From: Phytobacter diazotrophicus | Lineage (GTDB): Bacteria; Pseudomonadota; Gammaproteobacteria; Enterobacterales; Enterobacteriaceae | Assembly (NCBI GenBank): GCA_004346725.1 | Contig: SMDE01000015.1 | Location: forward strand, 1 to 64,000 | Direction: 5' to 3' | Length of the DNA stretch: 64,000 nt | In this document: positions 25,982-36,249 of the stretch, piece after piece | Numbering within the stretch: position 1 is the stretch's first letter | Layout of the letters: each line of letters opens with the position of its first letter | The notes under the pieces: model-generated | What the model was told of the DNA's origin: nothing | What the model saw: the letters and a program-made list of their open reading frames with translations, nothing else | Database searches by the model: none | Translations under genes and position numbers: made by a program

Positions 25982-27450
25982 AAAAAACAGTCTTAGCGAT
26001 TCTGATTGCCGCCTGCGTGGCGGCGGCGGCGGGCTATGTCGCAGGCCGACAACAGGTCGTGTCGACAGCAGACACCCACGACCACGCCAGTGCTAACGCG
26101 GAACGAAAAGTCCTCTACTGGTACGATCCCATGGTGCCGGGGCAGCGCTTCGATAAACCGGGGAAATCGCCTTTTATGGATATGCCGCTGGTGCCGCGTT
26201 ATGCGGATGAAGGGCCAACCGACAATGGTGTCAGCGTGAGTGCGCGTCAGCAGCAAAATCTGGGGATGACCACGGCGAGTGTTGAGAAGCGCGTACTGGC
26301 TCCCGCTTTTTCTGCTTTTGCGACGGTGACAACCGATGAGCGCAGCATCCAGACAATCTCTGCTCCCGCCAATGGCGTAGTAGAAAAACTGTTTGTTCGT
26401 GCGCCTCAGCAGTGGGTGAAAAAAGGCGAGCCGCTGGCGCAATTATGGATCCCGCAATGGACGACGGCGCAGCAGGAGTATCTGGCAGTACGTCAGCTAG
26501 GTGACGGTGCGTTGACACGTGCGGCGCGTGACCGACTGGCCTTGCAGTTTATGCCAGAAGCTACAATTCTGGCGGTAGAGCGCAGCGGCAAACCGCAAAC
26601 TCGCCTGACGCTGCGCGCCGATCGCGCGGGTTATGTCGTGAAACTGGATTCACGGGAAGGGGCGCAGGTTGCTCAGGCACAAACGCTATTTGAACTTGCC
26701 AGCCTCGATCCCGTCTGGCTGGTGGTAGATTACCCGCAAAGTCAGGCACAAACCCTGAGCGCGGGCAGCGAGATCATCGCACACTCCTCAAGCTGGCCGG
26801 GCGAGCAATTTCATGGCCGGGTGAGCGAGCTACTGCCACAACTGGAAACCACCACGCGCACATTAAAAGCGCGCATCGTGCTGGATAACCCACAGCAAAA
26901 ACTGAAACCCGGCATGTTCCTGACGGTGACGCAGCCGGAAACGTCGCAGCAGCCTGCGGTACTGGCGATCCCGGAAGAGGCGTTGATTGAAACCGGGGTG
27001 GCAACCAGGGTCTTGCTCGCCTCTGGCGAGGGGCACTTCCAGGCGGTGAAGGTGACGACAGGCAGAACATCGCAAGGCTGGACGGAGGTACTCTCCGGTC
27101 TTAAAGAGGGGGACAGCGTGGTCACTTCCGGGCAGTTCCTGATTGACTCCGAAGCCAGCTTACGCAGCGCCTTACCGGGAGACACGGCGCAGAGTGCGGT
27201 TCCCGACCAGAAACAGGCGCAAGAGTACGAAACCACCGGGGTGATCAAAGCCATTGATGCGGGCAGCATCACGCTGGCGCATCAACCCATTCCAGCGCTG
27301 AATTGGGGGGCGATGACGATGGATTTCACACTCAAAACGCCGGTTGCCACCCTCAAACCCGGCGACCGCGTGATGTTCAGTTTTACCCTTGATGATGAAA
27401 ACGGCGCGGTGATCACCCACCTGATGCCTGCGACGGAGGCGATGAAATGA
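25978..27450 (+). CDS. cusB: CusB-type periplasmic adaptor with C-terminal CusF domain
   Basis: A 490-residue membrane-fusion protein linking the inner-membrane pump to the channel. After a signal or anchor (residues 1-25) comes a heavy-metal-binding domain, [20 protein letters not shown] ending MDMPLVPRY (about 44-72). Then come the beta-barrel, lipoyl and hairpin parts. The last 75 residues repeat a CusF fold with [10 protein letters not shown] (about 442-451), so a metallochaperone is fused to the adaptor; E. coli CusB lacks this. The ATG at 25978 overlaps the previous stop; its own stop overlaps cusA. Confidence 0.9.
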   Translation: MKKTVLAILIAACVAAAAGYVAGRQQVVSTADTHDHASANAERKVLYWYDPMVPGQRFDKPGKSPFMDMPLVPRYADEGPTDNGVSVSARQQQNLGMTTASVEKRVLAPAFSAFATVTTDERSIQTISAPANGVVEKLFVRAPQQWVKKGEPLAQLWIPQWTTAQQEYLAVRQLGDGALTRAARDRLALQFMPEATILAVERSGKPQTRLTLRADRAGYVVKLDSREGAQVAQAQTLFELASLDPVWLVVDYPQSQAQTLSAGSEIIAHSSSWPGEQFHGRVSELLPQLETTTRTLKARIVLDNPQQKLKPGMFLTVTQPETSQQPAVLAIPEEALIETGVATRVLLASGEGHFQAVKVTTGRTSQGWTEVLSGLKEGDSVVTSGQFLIDSEASLRSALPGDTAQSAVPDQKQAQEYETTGVIKAIDAGSITLAHQPIPALNWGAMTMDFTLKTPVATLKPGDRVMFSFTLDDENGAVITHLMPATEAMK

Positions 27451-30400
27451 TAGCCGCCATTATTCGCGCCTCTTTGCGTAACCGACTGCTGATCCTGCTT
27501 GCCGCGCTGGTATTGACGGGGTGGGGCATATGGTCGGTGCAGCGTGCGCCGCTTGATGCCTTACCGGATTTATCGGATGTGCAGGTGATTATTCGTGCCA
27601 GCTATCCGGGCAAAGCACCACAGATCATCGAAAACCAGGTTACCTGGCCACTCACAACGGCAATGCTATCCGTGCCGGGTGCCAAAACGGTACGCGGTTA
27701 CTCGATGTTTGGCGACGCCTACGTTTACGTACTGTTTGATGATGATACCGATCTGTACTGGGCGCGTTCGCGGGTGCTGGAGAATTTAAGCCAGATCCAG
27801 ACGTCACTGCCTGCCGGGGTTAACGTGGCGCTGGGACCGGATGCCACCGGGGTGGGGTGGATCTACGAGTACGCGCTGGTTGATCGCACAGGGAAACATA
27901 ACCTTGCCGATCTGCGCGCATTGCAGGACTGGACGCTAAAATTTGAGCTGAAAACCGTACCCAACGTGGCGGAGGTGGCCAGCGTCGGCGGGATGGTTCG
28001 CCAGTACCAAATCGTACCGGATCCGGCTCGTATGCGGGCGTTGAATATCACCCATGCGCAGTTAATCACCGCCGTTCAGTCGGCGAACCAGGAGAGTAGT
28101 GGTGCGCTGCTGGAGATGGGCGAGGCCGAATTTATGGTGCGCACCACCGGTTATCTGCAGACGCTGGCGGACTTCCGCCATATCGTCATTACCAGCCGCG
28201 AGGGCGTGCCGGTTATGCTCTCAGATGTGGCCAGCGTGCGGCTTGGACCGGAGCTGCGCCGTGGGGTTGCGGAGTATAACGGTGAAGGGGAGGTGGCGGG
28301 CGGCATCATTGTGATGCGCTATGGCAAAAATGCGCTGGAAACCATTCATGCGGTAAAAGCAAAGTTACAGGCGGTGCAGAAGACCCTGCCTGCCGGGGTG
28401 GAAATCGTTCCTGTATATGATCGCTCTACCCTGATTGAGCATGCGGTAGAGACCCTGACCCATAAACTTATTGAAGAGTTTATTGTGGTGGCGCTGGTTT
28501 GTACGCTCTTCCTGTTTCATTTCCGCTCGGCGCTGGTGGCGATTGTATCCTTGCCGCTTGGCGTCCTTGGCGCGTTTATTGTTATGCATTATCAAGGCAT
28601 TAACGCCAATATCATGTCACTGGGCGGGATTGCCATCGCCATTGGCGCGATGGTGGATGCCGCGATAGTCATGATTGAAAACATGCACAAAGTGATGGAG
28701 CAGTGGCGGCACGATAACCCCGGACGCAAACTGGTGGCGGCGGATTACTGGCGTTTGTCGGAGCAGTCTGCGGTGGAAGTTGGTCCCGCGCTATTTTGCA
28801 GCCTGCTTATCATCACCCTGTCGTTTATTCCGGTGTTTTCGCTGGAGGCGCAGGAAGGGCGAATGTTCTCGCCGCTGGCGTTTACAAAAACCTGGTCAAT
28901 GGCCGTGGCGGCTGGCCTGGGTATCACTCTGGTGCCGGTGCTGATGGCACTATTTATCCGTGGAAAGATCCCGGATGAAAAAGCCAACCCCATTAACCGT
29001 TTTCTTATTCGTCTCTATGAGCCGCTGCTGGACCGGGTACTGAACTGGCCGAAAGCGACCATTGGTGTTGCTTTGTTGTTACTGCTTGCCACGCTCTGGC
29101 CGCTCAGTCGCCTGGGCAGCGAATTTATGCCACCGTTGAATGAGGGGGACCTGCTCTATATGCCGTCGACCCTGCCGGGGATTTCGGCCCGGGAAGCGGC
29201 GAGACTGTTACAGCAGACGGACCGACTGATCAAAACTGTTCCGGAAGTGGAAAGCGTCTTCGGTAAAGCGGGCAGGGCAGAGAGCGCAACAGATCCGGCA
29301 CCCTTAACCATGATTGAGAGTACCATTCGCTTTAAACCTCGCGAACAATGGCGTCCAGGCATGACGGCGGAAAAACTGGTCGAGGAGCTCGATAAAACGG
29401 TTAGCCTGCCGGGGATTGCCAATGTCTGGGTGCCGCCGATTCGTAACCGACTGGATATGCTGGCGACCGGGATCAAAAGCCCCGTGGGGATAAAGGTGAA
29501 CGGTAATAACATTACCGATATCGAGCGAGTGGCCCAGCACATTGAGCAGGTCGTGAAAACCGTGCCTGGCGTGACGTCGGCGCTGGCAGAACGACTGGCG
29601 GGCGGGCGCTATGTGGATATCAATATCAACCGCCAACAGGCCGCACGCTACGGCGTTTCGGTCAAAGAGTTGCAATCGCTGGTCTCAACTCTGGTGGGCG
29701 GGGAAAACGTCGGCGAGGTTTTGCAGGGGCGTGAGCGTTTCCCGATCAATATTCGCTATCCGCGTGAAATCCGCGATAACGTCGACGATCTTCGTGCGTT
29801 GCCGGTGATCACTGAAAACGGCAGTCAGATCGCGCTGGGCGAACTGGCGGATATTGTGGTGAAAGAGGGCCCACCGATGCTGAAAAGTGAGAATGCGCGC
29901 CTGTCGAACTGGATCTATGTCGATTTGCGTGGTCGCGACCTTAAATCAGCCGTGGACGATATGCAGCAACGGGTTGCTGAACAGGTGAAATTGCCGCAGG
30001 GGGTTACGCTCTCCTGGTCCGGTCAGTTTGAGTATCTGGAGCGGGCGACGGCGAAATTGAAAGTCGTCTTACCCGTCACGCTGATGATTATTTTTGTCCT
30101 GCTGTTTATCACCTTTAAGCGCATTTCCGACGCGTTATTGATCATGGGAACGTTGCCGTTCTCGCTGATTGGCGGCGTCTGGTTGTTGTGGCTATTGGGA
30201 TACAATTTGTCCGTGGCGGGCGCCGTCGGCTTTATTGCGCTGGCGGGAGTGGCGGCAGAGTTCGGCGTGATAATGGTGCTGTACCTCAATCATGCGCTGG
30301 AGAAATATCGCCAACGCGATCCGGATGGCGGCCAGGCGATGTTAAGGCGGGCCATTCATGAAGGGGCGGTGCTGCGCGTGCGGCCCAAAGTCATGACTGT

Positions 30401-30566
30401 TGCCACCATTATGGCAGGCCTGTTGCCGATAATGTGGGGCGGGGGAAGCGGTTCAGAGGTGATGAGTCGTATTGCCGCGCCCATGATCGGCGGCATGGTC
30501 ACCGCGCCGTTATTGTCGATGTTTGTGATCCCGGCGGTGTATCAATTGCTTCATCGTCGTCGCTAA
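27447..30566 (+). CDS. cusA: CusA-type heavy-metal RND efflux pump
   Basis: A 1039-residue proton-driven inner-membrane transporter of the HME-RND group. The N-terminus [20 protein letters not shown] and the transmembrane motif [16 protein letters not shown] carry the acidic residue of the proton relay. Methionines in [29 protein letters not shown] and [10 protein letters not shown] correspond to the Met relay of E. coli CusA, favouring Cu(I)/Ag(I) over divalent metals. It is the last gene of the operon, starts at an ATGA overlap and is followed by a terminator. No regulator gene is adjacent. Confidence 0.93.
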   Translation: MIAAIIRASLRNRLLILLAALVLTGWGIWSVQRAPLDALPDLSDVQVIIRASYPGKAPQIIENQVTWPLTTAMLSVPGAKTVRGYSMFGDAYVYVLFDDDTDLYWARSRVLENLSQIQTSLPAGVNVALGPDATGVGWIYEYALVDRTGKHNLADLRALQDWTLKFELKTVPNVAEVASVGGMVRQYQIVPDPARMRALNITHAQLITAVQSANQESSGALLEMGEAEFMVRTTGYLQTLADFRHIVITSREGVPVMLSDVASVRLGPELRRGVAEYNGEGEVAGGIIVMRYGKNALETIHAVKAKLQAVQKTLPAGVEIVPVYDRSTLIEHAVETLTHKLIEEFIVVALVCTLFLFHFRSALVAIVSLPLGVLGAFIVMHYQGINANIMSLGGIAIAIGAMVDAAIVMIENMHKVMEQWRHDNPGRKLVAADYWRLSEQSAVEVGPALFCSLLIITLSFIPVFSLEAQEGRMFSPLAFTKTWSMAVAAGLGITLVPVLMALFIRGKIPDEKANPINRFLIRLYEPLLDRVLNWPKATIGVALLLLLATLWPLSRLGSEFMPPLNEGDLLYMPSTLPGISAREAARLLQQTDRLIKTVPEVESVFGKAGRAESATDPAPLTMIESTIRFKPREQWRPGMTAEKLVEELDKTVSLPGIANVWVPPIRNRLDMLATGIKSPVGIKVNGNNITDIERVAQHIEQVVKTVPGVTSALAERLAGGRYVDININRQQAARYGVSVKELQSLVSTLVGGENVGEVLQGRERFPINIRYPREIRDNVDDLRALPVITENGSQIALGELADIVVKEGPPMLKSENARLSNWIYVDLRGRDLKSAVDDMQQRVAEQVKLPQGVTLSWSGQFEYLERATAKLKVVLPVTLMIIFVLLFITFKRISDALLIMGTLPFSLIGGVWLLWLLGYNLSVAGAVGFIALAGVAAEFGVIMVLYLNHALEKYRQRDPDGGQAMLRRAIHEGAVLRVRPKVMTVATIMAGLLPIMWGGGSGSEVMSRIAAPMIGGMVTAPLLSMFVIPAVYQLLHRRR

Positions 30567-30575
30567 TCCAGCGTT

Positions 30576-30612
30576 AAAATGCCGCGTCTCGTTTCCGGGA
30601 CGTAGCATTTTT
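30576..30612 (+). terminator. Terminator of the copper-efflux operon
   Basis: AAAATGC ... GCATTTTT with inner pairing GTC/GAC forms a hairpin 10 bases after the cusA stop. Confidence 0.75.
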
Positions 30613-30742
30613 GGGGTGGTTAATTCTTAACCATTGATGCGGATCCCAAATAAACGGTAGCTTTGAAAAAACTTAGCGACATTTATCACTTTTTGATGAA
30701 TAACGACTGGACAAAAGTCTTCACAATTGTTGTACTGTAACT

Positions 30743-30766
30743 CGACACAGCATTTGTGTCGTTTTT
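30743..30766 (+). terminator. Terminator-like hairpin in the cspE leader
   Basis: CGACACA-GCATT-TGTGTCG is followed directly by five T's, 19 bases before the cspE ATG. It has the form of an intrinsic terminator placed inside a 5' leader, so it may act as an attenuator. CspA-family proteins are known antiterminators, which makes feedback possible. Confidence 0.5.
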
Positions 30767-30784
30767 CATGTAAAGGTAATATTG

Positions 30785-30994
30785 ATGTCTAAGATTAAAG
30801 GTAACGTTAAGTGGTTTAATGAATCCAAAGGATTCGGTTTCATTACTCCGGAAGATGGCAGCAAAGACGTGTTCGTACACTTCTCTGCAATCCAGAGCAA
30901 TGGTTTCAAAACTCTGGCTGAAGGTCAGCGTGTAGAGTTCGAAATCACTAACGGTGCCAAAGGTCCTTCTGCTGCTAACGTAATGGCTATCTAA
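30785..30994 (+). CDS. cspE: Cold-shock-like RNA chaperone CspE
   Basis: A 69-residue single OB-fold protein that binds single-stranded RNA and DNA, melts hairpins and acts as a transcription antiterminator. Both RNP motifs are intact: KGFGFITP (about residues 15-22) and VFVHFSAI (about 30-37). CspE is constitutively made at 37 C in E. coli. I start at the ATG at 30785, after TAAAGGTAA. It lies between the copper operon terminator and its own terminator, so it is monocistronic. Confidence 0.97.
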   Translation: MSKIKGNVKWFNESKGFGFITPEDGSKDVFVHFSAIQSNGFKTLAEGQRVEFEITNGAKGPSAANVMAI

Positions 30995-31016
30995 GTTAGC
31001 AATAAGACAGAATTTC

Positions 31017-31045
31017 AAAACCCGCCTCTAAGGCGGGTTTTTTTT
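31017..31045 (+). terminator. cspE terminator
   Basis: AACCCGCC-TCTAA-GGCGGGTT with an eight-T tract, just before the end of the convergent crcB gene. Confidence 0.9.
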
Positions 31046-31049
31046 GCCC

Positions 31050-31433
31050 TTAATTTGCATTCACGCTGGAAAACAACCAGAACGCGAGCGCCGTCATCGC
31101 AAATGATCCGAGCAGATTAACGGCCACGTTGAGCAAAGCCCAGCTAAAGCGTCCTTCCTGCAGTAAAAACACCACTTCGGCCGAAAATGTTGAAAAGGTC
31201 GTCAGACCGCCGCAAAAACCAGTGGTCAGTAACACCTTCCACATCGGGTCGATATGGGTCATGCGGTTAAACCAGGCCAGCCCCATGCCAATAATAAACG
31301 CGCCGGCTAAATTCGCGGTCAGTGTCCCCAGCGGAATAGCGTGATGGGCGGGGTTAAATTTCATGCTGAGCGCCCAACGCGCCACGCTGCCAGTACCACC
31401 ACCAATAAATACAGCTAAAAGAAGTTGTAACAC
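31050..31433 (-). CDS. crcB: Fluoride channel Fluc
   Basis: CrcB (Fluc) is a 127-residue four-helix membrane protein that works as a dual-topology dimer and lets fluoride leave the cytoplasm. Family marks are [10 protein letters not shown] (about residues 11-20), [11 protein letters not shown] with the pore Asn (about 36-46) and the Phe-box region [15 protein letters not shown] (about 73-87). It is convergent with cspE and diverges from ybeM. I saw no fluoride riboswitch in the 88-base upstream gap. Confidence 0.95.
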   Translation of the reverse strand: MLQLLLAVFIGGGTGSVARWALSMKFNPAHHAIPLGTLTANLAGAFIIGMGLAWFNRMTHIDPMWKVLLTTGFCGGLTTFSTFSAEVVFLLQEGRFSWALLNVAVNLLGSFAMTALAFWLFSSVNAN

Positions 31434-31521
31434 GGGGAAATCCTGCTATTTGATTTGTTAGAGTGGTGAGTGTAGCGCCGAAGCGCAAGGCTGGCTATGG
31501 CGACAGAATCAGGAGAAAACG

Positions 31522-32310
31522 ATGATTGTTGCAGCAGGGCAATTTGTGGTTACCCCGGACTGGCAAACGAATGCCCGGACGTGTGTAACATTGATGTCGC
31601 AAGCGGCACGCCAGCAGGCGTCGCTATTGGTACTTCCAGAGGCGTTACTGGCGCGAGATGACAACGACCCTCATATGTCTGTGAAATCGGCTCAGACGCT
31701 GGATGGCGGCTTTTTAAGCCTGTTGCTGGAAGAGAGCCGCCACAACAAGCTGACAACCATATTGACCCTCCATGTGCCTTCTGCGCCAGGCAGGGCGGTC
31801 AATACGCTGGTGGCGCTGCGCGAAGGGCGCATCATTGCCCATTACGGAAAACTTCATCTGTACGATGCATTTAACATGCAAGAGTCGGCTCGCGTGGATG
31901 CGGGGCATGAAATCGCACCATTAATTGACGTAGACGGGATGAAGGTTGGGTTAATGACCTGCTATGATCTGCGTTTCCCCGAGCTGGCATTGTCGTTGGC
32001 GCTACAGGGGGCAGACATTCTGGCGCTTCCTGCTGCCTGGGTTCGGGGCCCGCTCAAAGAGCGGCACTGGGCGACGTTGCTGGCTGCACGAGCACTGGAC
32101 ACGACCTGTTATATCGTTGCGTCAGGGGAATGTGGCAATAAGAATATTGGCCTGAGTCAGGTGGTCGACCCTCAGGGGGTGGTTATTGCCGCAGCGGGAG
32201 AAGCCCCGCAGCTCATCATGGCGGAGATTACGCAGCAGCGCTTATCGCAGACGCGGGAAAAACTACCGGTACTGCGCAACCGCCGTTTCGTTCCACCGCA
32301 ACTGATGTGA
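31522..32310 (+). CDS. ybeM: Deaminated glutathione amidase (nitrilase family)
   Basis: A 262-residue nitrilase-superfamily enzyme of the Nit1 type, which removes deaminated glutathione, a side product of transaminases. The catalytic Glu-Lys-Cys triad is visible in VLPEALL (about residue 41), [10 protein letters not shown] (about 113) and [10 protein letters not shown] (about 149). In E. coli K-12 the reading frame is reported as disrupted; here it is complete. The ATG at 31522 follows CAGGAG. It precedes tatE. Confidence 0.9.
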   Translation: MIVAAGQFVVTPDWQTNARTCVTLMSQAARQQASLLVLPEALLARDDNDPHMSVKSAQTLDGGFLSLLLEESRHNKLTTILTLHVPSAPGRAVNTLVALREGRIIAHYGKLHLYDAFNMQESARVDAGHEIAPLIDVDGMKVGLMTCYDLRFPELALSLALQGADILALPAAWVRGPLKERHWATLLAARALDTTCYIVASGECGNKNIGLSQVVDPQGVVIAAAGEAPQLIMAEITQQRLSQTREKLPVLRNRRFVPPQLM

Positions 32311-32437
32311 TGTTTTTTTAAACAACGCTTGATTCATCTCGTTACAGATTGCTATTGTGTGCGCGCGTCGAATGACCGTTAATGACATCAGGTTATAATG
32401 GTGCTTTACGCAGTCCGATTTATGAAAGAAGGTATCT

Positions 32438-32641
32438 ATGGGTGAGATTAGTATTACCAAATTGCTGGTCGTGGCCGCACTGGTCATTCTGCTGTTTGGT
32501 ACCAAAAAACTTCGTACGCTGGGCGGTGATCTGGGCACAGCGATCAAGGGCTTTAAAAAAGCCATGAACGACGATGACACCACGGCGAAGAAAACTGCGG
32601 AAGACGACGTTCCAGCCGAAAAGCTTTCTCATAAAGAGTAA
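32438..32641 (+). CDS. tatE: Sec-independent translocase protein TatE
   Basis: A 67-residue TatA paralogue of the twin-arginine translocase. It has the N-terminal membrane helix [21 protein letters not shown] (residues 4-24), then an amphipathic helix [18 protein letters not shown] and a short charged tail. It can partly replace TatA in export of folded proteins. Monocistronic, with a strong terminator after it, as in E. coli. Confidence 0.95.
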   Translation: MGEISITKLLVVAALVILLFGTKKLRTLGGDLGTAIKGFKKAMNDDDTTAKKTAEDDVPAEKLSHKE

Positions 32642-32657
32642 GCCTGTTCGTGCAGCA

Positions 32658-32689
32658 TAAAAAAACCGGCGCAATGGCCGGTTTTTTTA
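32658..32689. terminator. Bidirectional terminator between tatE and lipA
   Basis: AAAAAACCGGC-GCAAT-GGCCGGTTTTTTT has A- and T-runs on both sides, so it can end both convergent transcripts. Confidence 0.9.
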
Positions 32690-32716
32690 TGGCAAGTGTA
32701 ATCAGATATTACCGCA

Positions 32717-33682
32717 TTATTTGACTTCAATACCTTTAGCTTGCAGGTCAGCGTGGTAGGACGAACGCACGAATGGACCGCATGCGGCATGGGTGAAGCC
32801 CATCGCCAGCGCTTCTGCTTTCATTTCGTCAAACTCTTCCGGGCTGACATAACGCTGTACAGGCAGGTGGTGACGGCTTGGCTGCAGATACTGGCCCAGC
32901 GTCAGCATGGTGACGCCGTGACGGCGCAGATCACGCATAACCTCGACGATTTCCGCATTAGTTTCGCCAAGTCCCACCATCAGACCAGACTTGGTTGGGA
33001 TCTCCGGATGCGCTTCTTTAAAGCGTTCCAGCAGTTTCAGAGACCAGTTATAGTCTGCACCCGGACGGACCTGGCGGTAAACGCGCGGTACGTTCTCCAG
33101 GTTGTGGTTAAACACATCCGGCGGGGTAGCTGTCAAAATATCCAGCGCGCGGTCCATACGACCACGGAAGTCTGGTACCAGCGTCTCAATCTTGATTGCG
33201 GGGTTTTTCTCGCGAATCGCACTGATACAGTCAGCGAAATGCTGAGCACCACCATCGCGCAGATCGTCACGGTCTACGGAGGTAATCACGACGTAACGCA
33301 ACGCCATATCAGAGATAGTTTGTGCCAGTTTTTTCGGCTCATTGGCATCGGGCGCAACAGGGCGGCCGTGCGCCACATCGCAGAACGGACAACGACGCGT
33401 ACAGATAGCGCCGAGGATCATAAAGGTTGCCGTGCCGTGATTGAAACACTCTGCCAGGTTCGGGCAGGACGCTTCTTCGCAAACCGAGTGCAGCCCGTTC
33501 TTACGCATGGCCGCCTTGATACCCTGAATACGGGAGGAGTCAGCCGGAAGTTTGATTTTCATCCATTCCGGTTTTCTTAACAGGGCTTCGCGCTCTGTTG
33601 CCACGTTTTTAACCGGGATAAGGGCCATTTTATCGGCATCGCGGTACTTAACACCGCGTTCCATCACAATGGGTTTACTCAT
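32717..33682 (-). CDS. lipA: Lipoyl synthase
   Basis: LipA inserts two sulphur atoms into octanoyl groups carried on E2 and H proteins, using radical SAM chemistry. The 321-residue protein shows both cluster motifs: [12 protein letters not shown] for the auxiliary, sulphur-donating cluster (about residues 68-79) and CTRRCPFC for the radical-SAM cluster (about 94-101). The C-terminal RSSYHAD supplies the conserved RSS serine. It acts after LipB, encoded 1.5 kb upstream, with the LysR gene ybeF between them. Confidence 0.98.
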   Translation of the reverse strand: MSKPIVMERGVKYRDADKMALIPVKNVATEREALLRKPEWMKIKLPADSSRIQGIKAAMRKNGLHSVCEEASCPNLAECFNHGTATFMILGAICTRRCPFCDVAHGRPVAPDANEPKKLAQTISDMALRYVVITSVDRDDLRDGGAQHFADCISAIREKNPAIKIETLVPDFRGRMDRALDILTATPPDVFNHNLENVPRVYRQVRPGADYNWSLKLLERFKEAHPEIPTKSGLMVGLGETNAEIVEVMRDLRRHGVTMLTLGQYLQPSRHHLPVQRYVSPEEFDEMKAEALAMGFTHAACGPFVRSSYHADLQAKGIEVK

Positions 33683-33891
33683 AGCGTGCGTGTTCCAGTT
33701 GCGGATAACGAAGTAAGTGTTTCAATTCAAGGGAATGTTGTATTTATCAACTATTTTTGAATTAATGACGTGCAGTATAGCACTGATAGAGGGCAGAAAG
33801 CAGCCTGGCAACTGGGCAAAATGTAAAATAGTTGTTGTTTTGTACCCTTTGCCCAATGGTAATTAGCCGTTTTGCCAGGCTGATATGAACT

Positions 33892-34845
33892 TCAGAATGC
33901 GCGGCGAATAACGTTGATAACGTTTTCAAGCACGGGGTCGCGAAGGCTTAACTTGTTGTAATACAGAGAAACATCCAGTCTTTCGTTACTGACTGGCGGA
34001 AAATCAATTTCCACCAGAGGCCAGCACGCGCTAAAAAGCTTGAACAGACGAGTCGGCATCAGCCCTAACATATCGCTGTTGCCAATCAGTGCTGCGATAG
34101 TGAACATATTGTAACTGCTAAAGCTGACGTGACGTTCAGGGAACAGATCCTGAACACGCTGACGCAACGCACTCAGGTTTTGTCCCTCTAGCATCAATAA
34201 GGTGTGTTCATAGTGTTGCAGGACATCTTCGTTGATCGTCGAGCGCAGGCAGGGGTGCCCTTCGCGACACACCAGCATCAGCCTGTCTGTATAGAGCGCA
34301 TGATGGCTGAGAGTGCGTGCCGACGGGATATTAGTATCGATGATGAGATCGGTCTGGAACTGACTGAGCTGATTTTCGGCATCATGAATAGGGATGTTGC
34401 GCATTACCAGATGTGGTGCGCTCTCTTTGATCGCCTGCCAGATGACGGGAATGACAATCGCGCCCAGCGAAGGCGGTGTGCCTATGGTAATGGTTCGCTG
34501 TTTATCATAACTTCCGGTGAGATCCAGCGCACCGAGAATCGACTCCAGACCCTGGCTGATATACTCATGTAAATGCGACGCATAGGCTGTTGGCGTCACG
34601 CCCTGGCCTTTACGAATAAAAAGCGGATCGGGAAATATTGTTCGTAATTTTTGAATGGATTGACTAATTGCGGACGGCGTCAGGTTAAGCACTCGCGCGG
34701 CATTCACAATCCCTTTGTGTACATATACTGCCTCAAAGATAGTCAATAAATTGAGGTCTATATTGCGTAACGTTCGGAAGATTTGCGGTTTATCATCTTC
34801 GGGTCGCTCGGCTATTCTCTGTTCCGGCAAGTTATTATAATCCAC
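33892..34845 (-). CDS. ybeF: LysR-family regulator YbeF
   Basis: A 317-residue LysR-type regulator in the position of E. coli ybeF. An N-terminal extension of about 28 residues precedes the helix-turn-helix (LNLLTIFEAVYVHKGIVNAA, about 30-49, then LTPSAISQSIQKLR). The C-terminal effector domain is complete. Its targets are not known. A perfect 8-bp inverted repeat directly upstream of its start suggests self-regulation. It lies between lipB and lipA but is probably transcribed on its own. Confidence 0.88.
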   Translation of the reverse strand: MDYNNLPEQRIAERPEDDKPQIFRTLRNIDLNLLTIFEAVYVHKGIVNAARVLNLTPSAISQSIQKLRTIFPDPLFIRKGQGVTPTAYASHLHEYISQGLESILGALDLTGSYDKQRTITIGTPPSLGAIVIPVIWQAIKESAPHLVMRNIPIHDAENQLSQFQTDLIIDTNIPSARTLSHHALYTDRLMLVCREGHPCLRSTINEDVLQHYEHTLLMLEGQNLSALRQRVQDLFPERHVSFSSYNMFTIAALIGNSDMLGLMPTRLFKLFSACWPLVEIDFPPVSNERLDVSLYYNKLSLRDPVLENVINVIRRAF

Positions 34846-34859
34846 GCTTGTGCTCCGTA

Positions 34860-34880
34860 ATCATTCACAATATGAATGAT
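34860..34880. promoter_or_regulatory. Palindrome upstream of ybeF, LysR-box candidate
   Basis: ATCATTCA-CAATA-TGAATGAT is a perfect inverted repeat 14 bases upstream of the ybeF ATG. The inner 15-mer has LysR-box form. Autoregulation is inferred from position. Confidence 0.5.
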
Positions 34881-35153
34881 AGTTGAATTTATTATTTATG
34901 GTGATGTGTAATTTAAGCCGATTTTTTCTTCACATATCATCATTATGGATGGTTTTCAGCATGATGCAGGACATTAAGCTTAAATTTAATCCGGCTATGC
35001 GCAATTCGACGTAGCAGCAAATGTGCCACGCGTTGCGAATTAACCTGATCAGGCAGGTATTTTGAAAATAGAGAAGAGCGCTGCGGTTGTAAAGTATAAC
35101 TGGGGGAAATATATAACGACTTGCTTAAAAAGCAAGCCGCTATACATCATATA
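34881..35153. other. Intergenic region between ybeF and lipB
   Basis: Together with the palindrome this gene-free stretch is 308 bases. It is AT-rich and contains the ybeF promoter. An imperfect stem with loop bases, TAACGACTTGC ... GCAAGCCGCTATA (about 35114-35142), lies just past the lipB stop and may help end its mRNA. I see no ORF of interest. Confidence 0.4.
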
Positions 35154-35795
35154 TTAAGTAGCGGTATATATATGCGGCGGATTGTTTAGCTGTGCTAAAA
35201 GATGGCTAATAAGCATAGGTCTTATTTTGTCCATATTGGCATCAGGCGTGAAATGTTTTACCTGTGTCATTTCCATCCCCGCATACCCACAAGGATTGAT
35301 GCGTAAAAAAGGGGTTAGATCCATCGCTATATTTAACGCCAGGCCATGAAATGAGCAACCTTTACGGATGCGCAACCCCAGCGAACAGATCTTTTTATCC
35401 TGCACATAAACACCCGGAGCATCGGCGCGCGCACGCGCCTCAATACCCAATTCCGCCAGCGTATCGATGACAGTTTGTTCCATCACGGTGACGAGTTCGC
35501 GGACGCCAAGTTTGCGACGCTTGAGGTTTATTAATATGTACATAACCTGCTGACCGGGGCCATGATAAGTGACCTGGCCGCCGCGATCGCTTTGTATTAC
35601 TGGAATATCACCCGGCGAGAGTACATGCTCAGCTTTACCTGCCTGGCCCTGGGTGAAGACCGGGCTGTGTTCAACCAGCCAGATTTCGTCAGGCGTGCTC
35701 TCGGTGCGGGTTTCCGTGAATTCATGCATTGCCTCCGACACAGGGTCGTAGGGTTGCAGGCCAAGGTTACGGATTAGGATTGTATCCTGAGACAA
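35154..35795 (-). CDS. lipB: Octanoyl-ACP:protein octanoyltransferase
   Basis: LipB moves octanoate from acyl carrier protein to lipoyl domains, giving LipA its substrate. The 213-residue protein has the family motifs [12 protein letters not shown] (about residues 71-82), KKICSLGLR with the catalytic lysine (about 134-142) and NPCGYAGME with the catalytic cysteine (about 167-175). The start is a TTG at 35795 after GGAGA; no ATG fits. It follows ybeD on the minus strand. Confidence 0.96.
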   Translation of the reverse strand: MSQDTILIRNLGLQPYDPVSEAMHEFTETRTESTPDEIWLVEHSPVFTQGQAGKAEHVLSPGDIPVIQSDRGGQVTYHGPGQQVMYILINLKRRKLGVRELVTVMEQTVIDTLAELGIEARARADAPGVYVQDKKICSLGLRIRKGCSFHGLALNIAMDLTPFLRINPCGYAGMEMTQVKHFTPDANMDKIRPMLISHLLAQLNNPPHIYTAT

Positions 35796-35844
35796 AACAG
35801 CATCTCCGGGAGAAGAAAAGGTGAGGGGAGTATATCACAGAGAG

Positions 35845-35875
35845 GGTGTTACCCGACCAGCGGCCCGGTAACACC
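35845..35875 (-). other. Hairpin between ybeD and lipB
   Basis: GGTGTTACC and GGTAACACC enclose a GC-rich loop. No T-run follows on the minus strand, so this looks like an mRNA-stabilising or processing hairpin rather than an intrinsic terminator. Confidence 0.5.
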
Positions 35876-35883
35876 TGGCTTCA

Positions 35884-36147
35884 TTACAGCACCATACGAA
35901 CAATTTCAATATTGCCCAGTTCTTCGTACAGTGTCTCAACTTGCTCAATATGCGTGGCGGTGATGGTGATGGATACCGAGTGGTAATTGCCTTTGCTGCT
36001 CGGTTTTACCTGCGGAGAGTAATCACCGGGCGCATGGCGCTGTACCACTTCAACCACCAGATCAACCAGCTCTGGTTTCGCCAGTCCCATCACTTTGTAT
36101 GTAAAGGGAGTCGGGAATTCAAGCAGTTCTTTGAGATTGGTTTTCAT
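35884..36147 (-). CDS. ybeD: DUF493-family protein YbeD
   Basis: An 87-residue alpha/beta protein of the YbeD family with an ACT-like ferredoxin fold, highly conserved in gamma-proteobacteria. The sequence runs [20 protein letters not shown] at the N-terminus to [18 protein letters not shown] at the C-terminus. Its function is not established; the constant position between dacA and lipB has suggested a regulatory role in lipoate metabolism. In E. coli it is reported in the heat-shock regulon. Confidence 0.93.
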   Translation of the reverse strand: MKTNLKELLEFPTPFTYKVMGLAKPELVDLVVEVVQRHAPGDYSPQVKPSSKGNYHSVSITITATHIEQVETLYEELGNIEIVRMVL

Positions 36148-36170
36148 GTCAGCTCCGGCGTAAAAATAAT

Positions 36171-36195
36171 AACTCCTGCCGAAAGGGCAGGAGTT
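36171..36195 (-). terminator. dacA terminator
   Basis: On the minus strand AACTCCTGCC-CTTT-CGGCAGGAGTT is followed by ATTATTTTTA. It lies 55 bases past the dacA stop, just before ybeD. Confidence 0.75.
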
Positions 36196-36249
36196 TATTG
36201 AGATGCTTAGTATATGGGGACGGAAATCACACTTTCAAGTGTTCGTTTT

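Noticed and set aside
31434-31521. Fluoride riboswitch upstream of crcB
   Set aside because: The 88-base gap shows no conserved pseudoknot-like motif that I could recognise, and enterobacterial crcB in this position is not known to me to carry one.
32741-33580. 279-codon open frame antisense to lipA
   Set aside because: lipA has both cluster motifs and full length; the opposite frame shows no domain.
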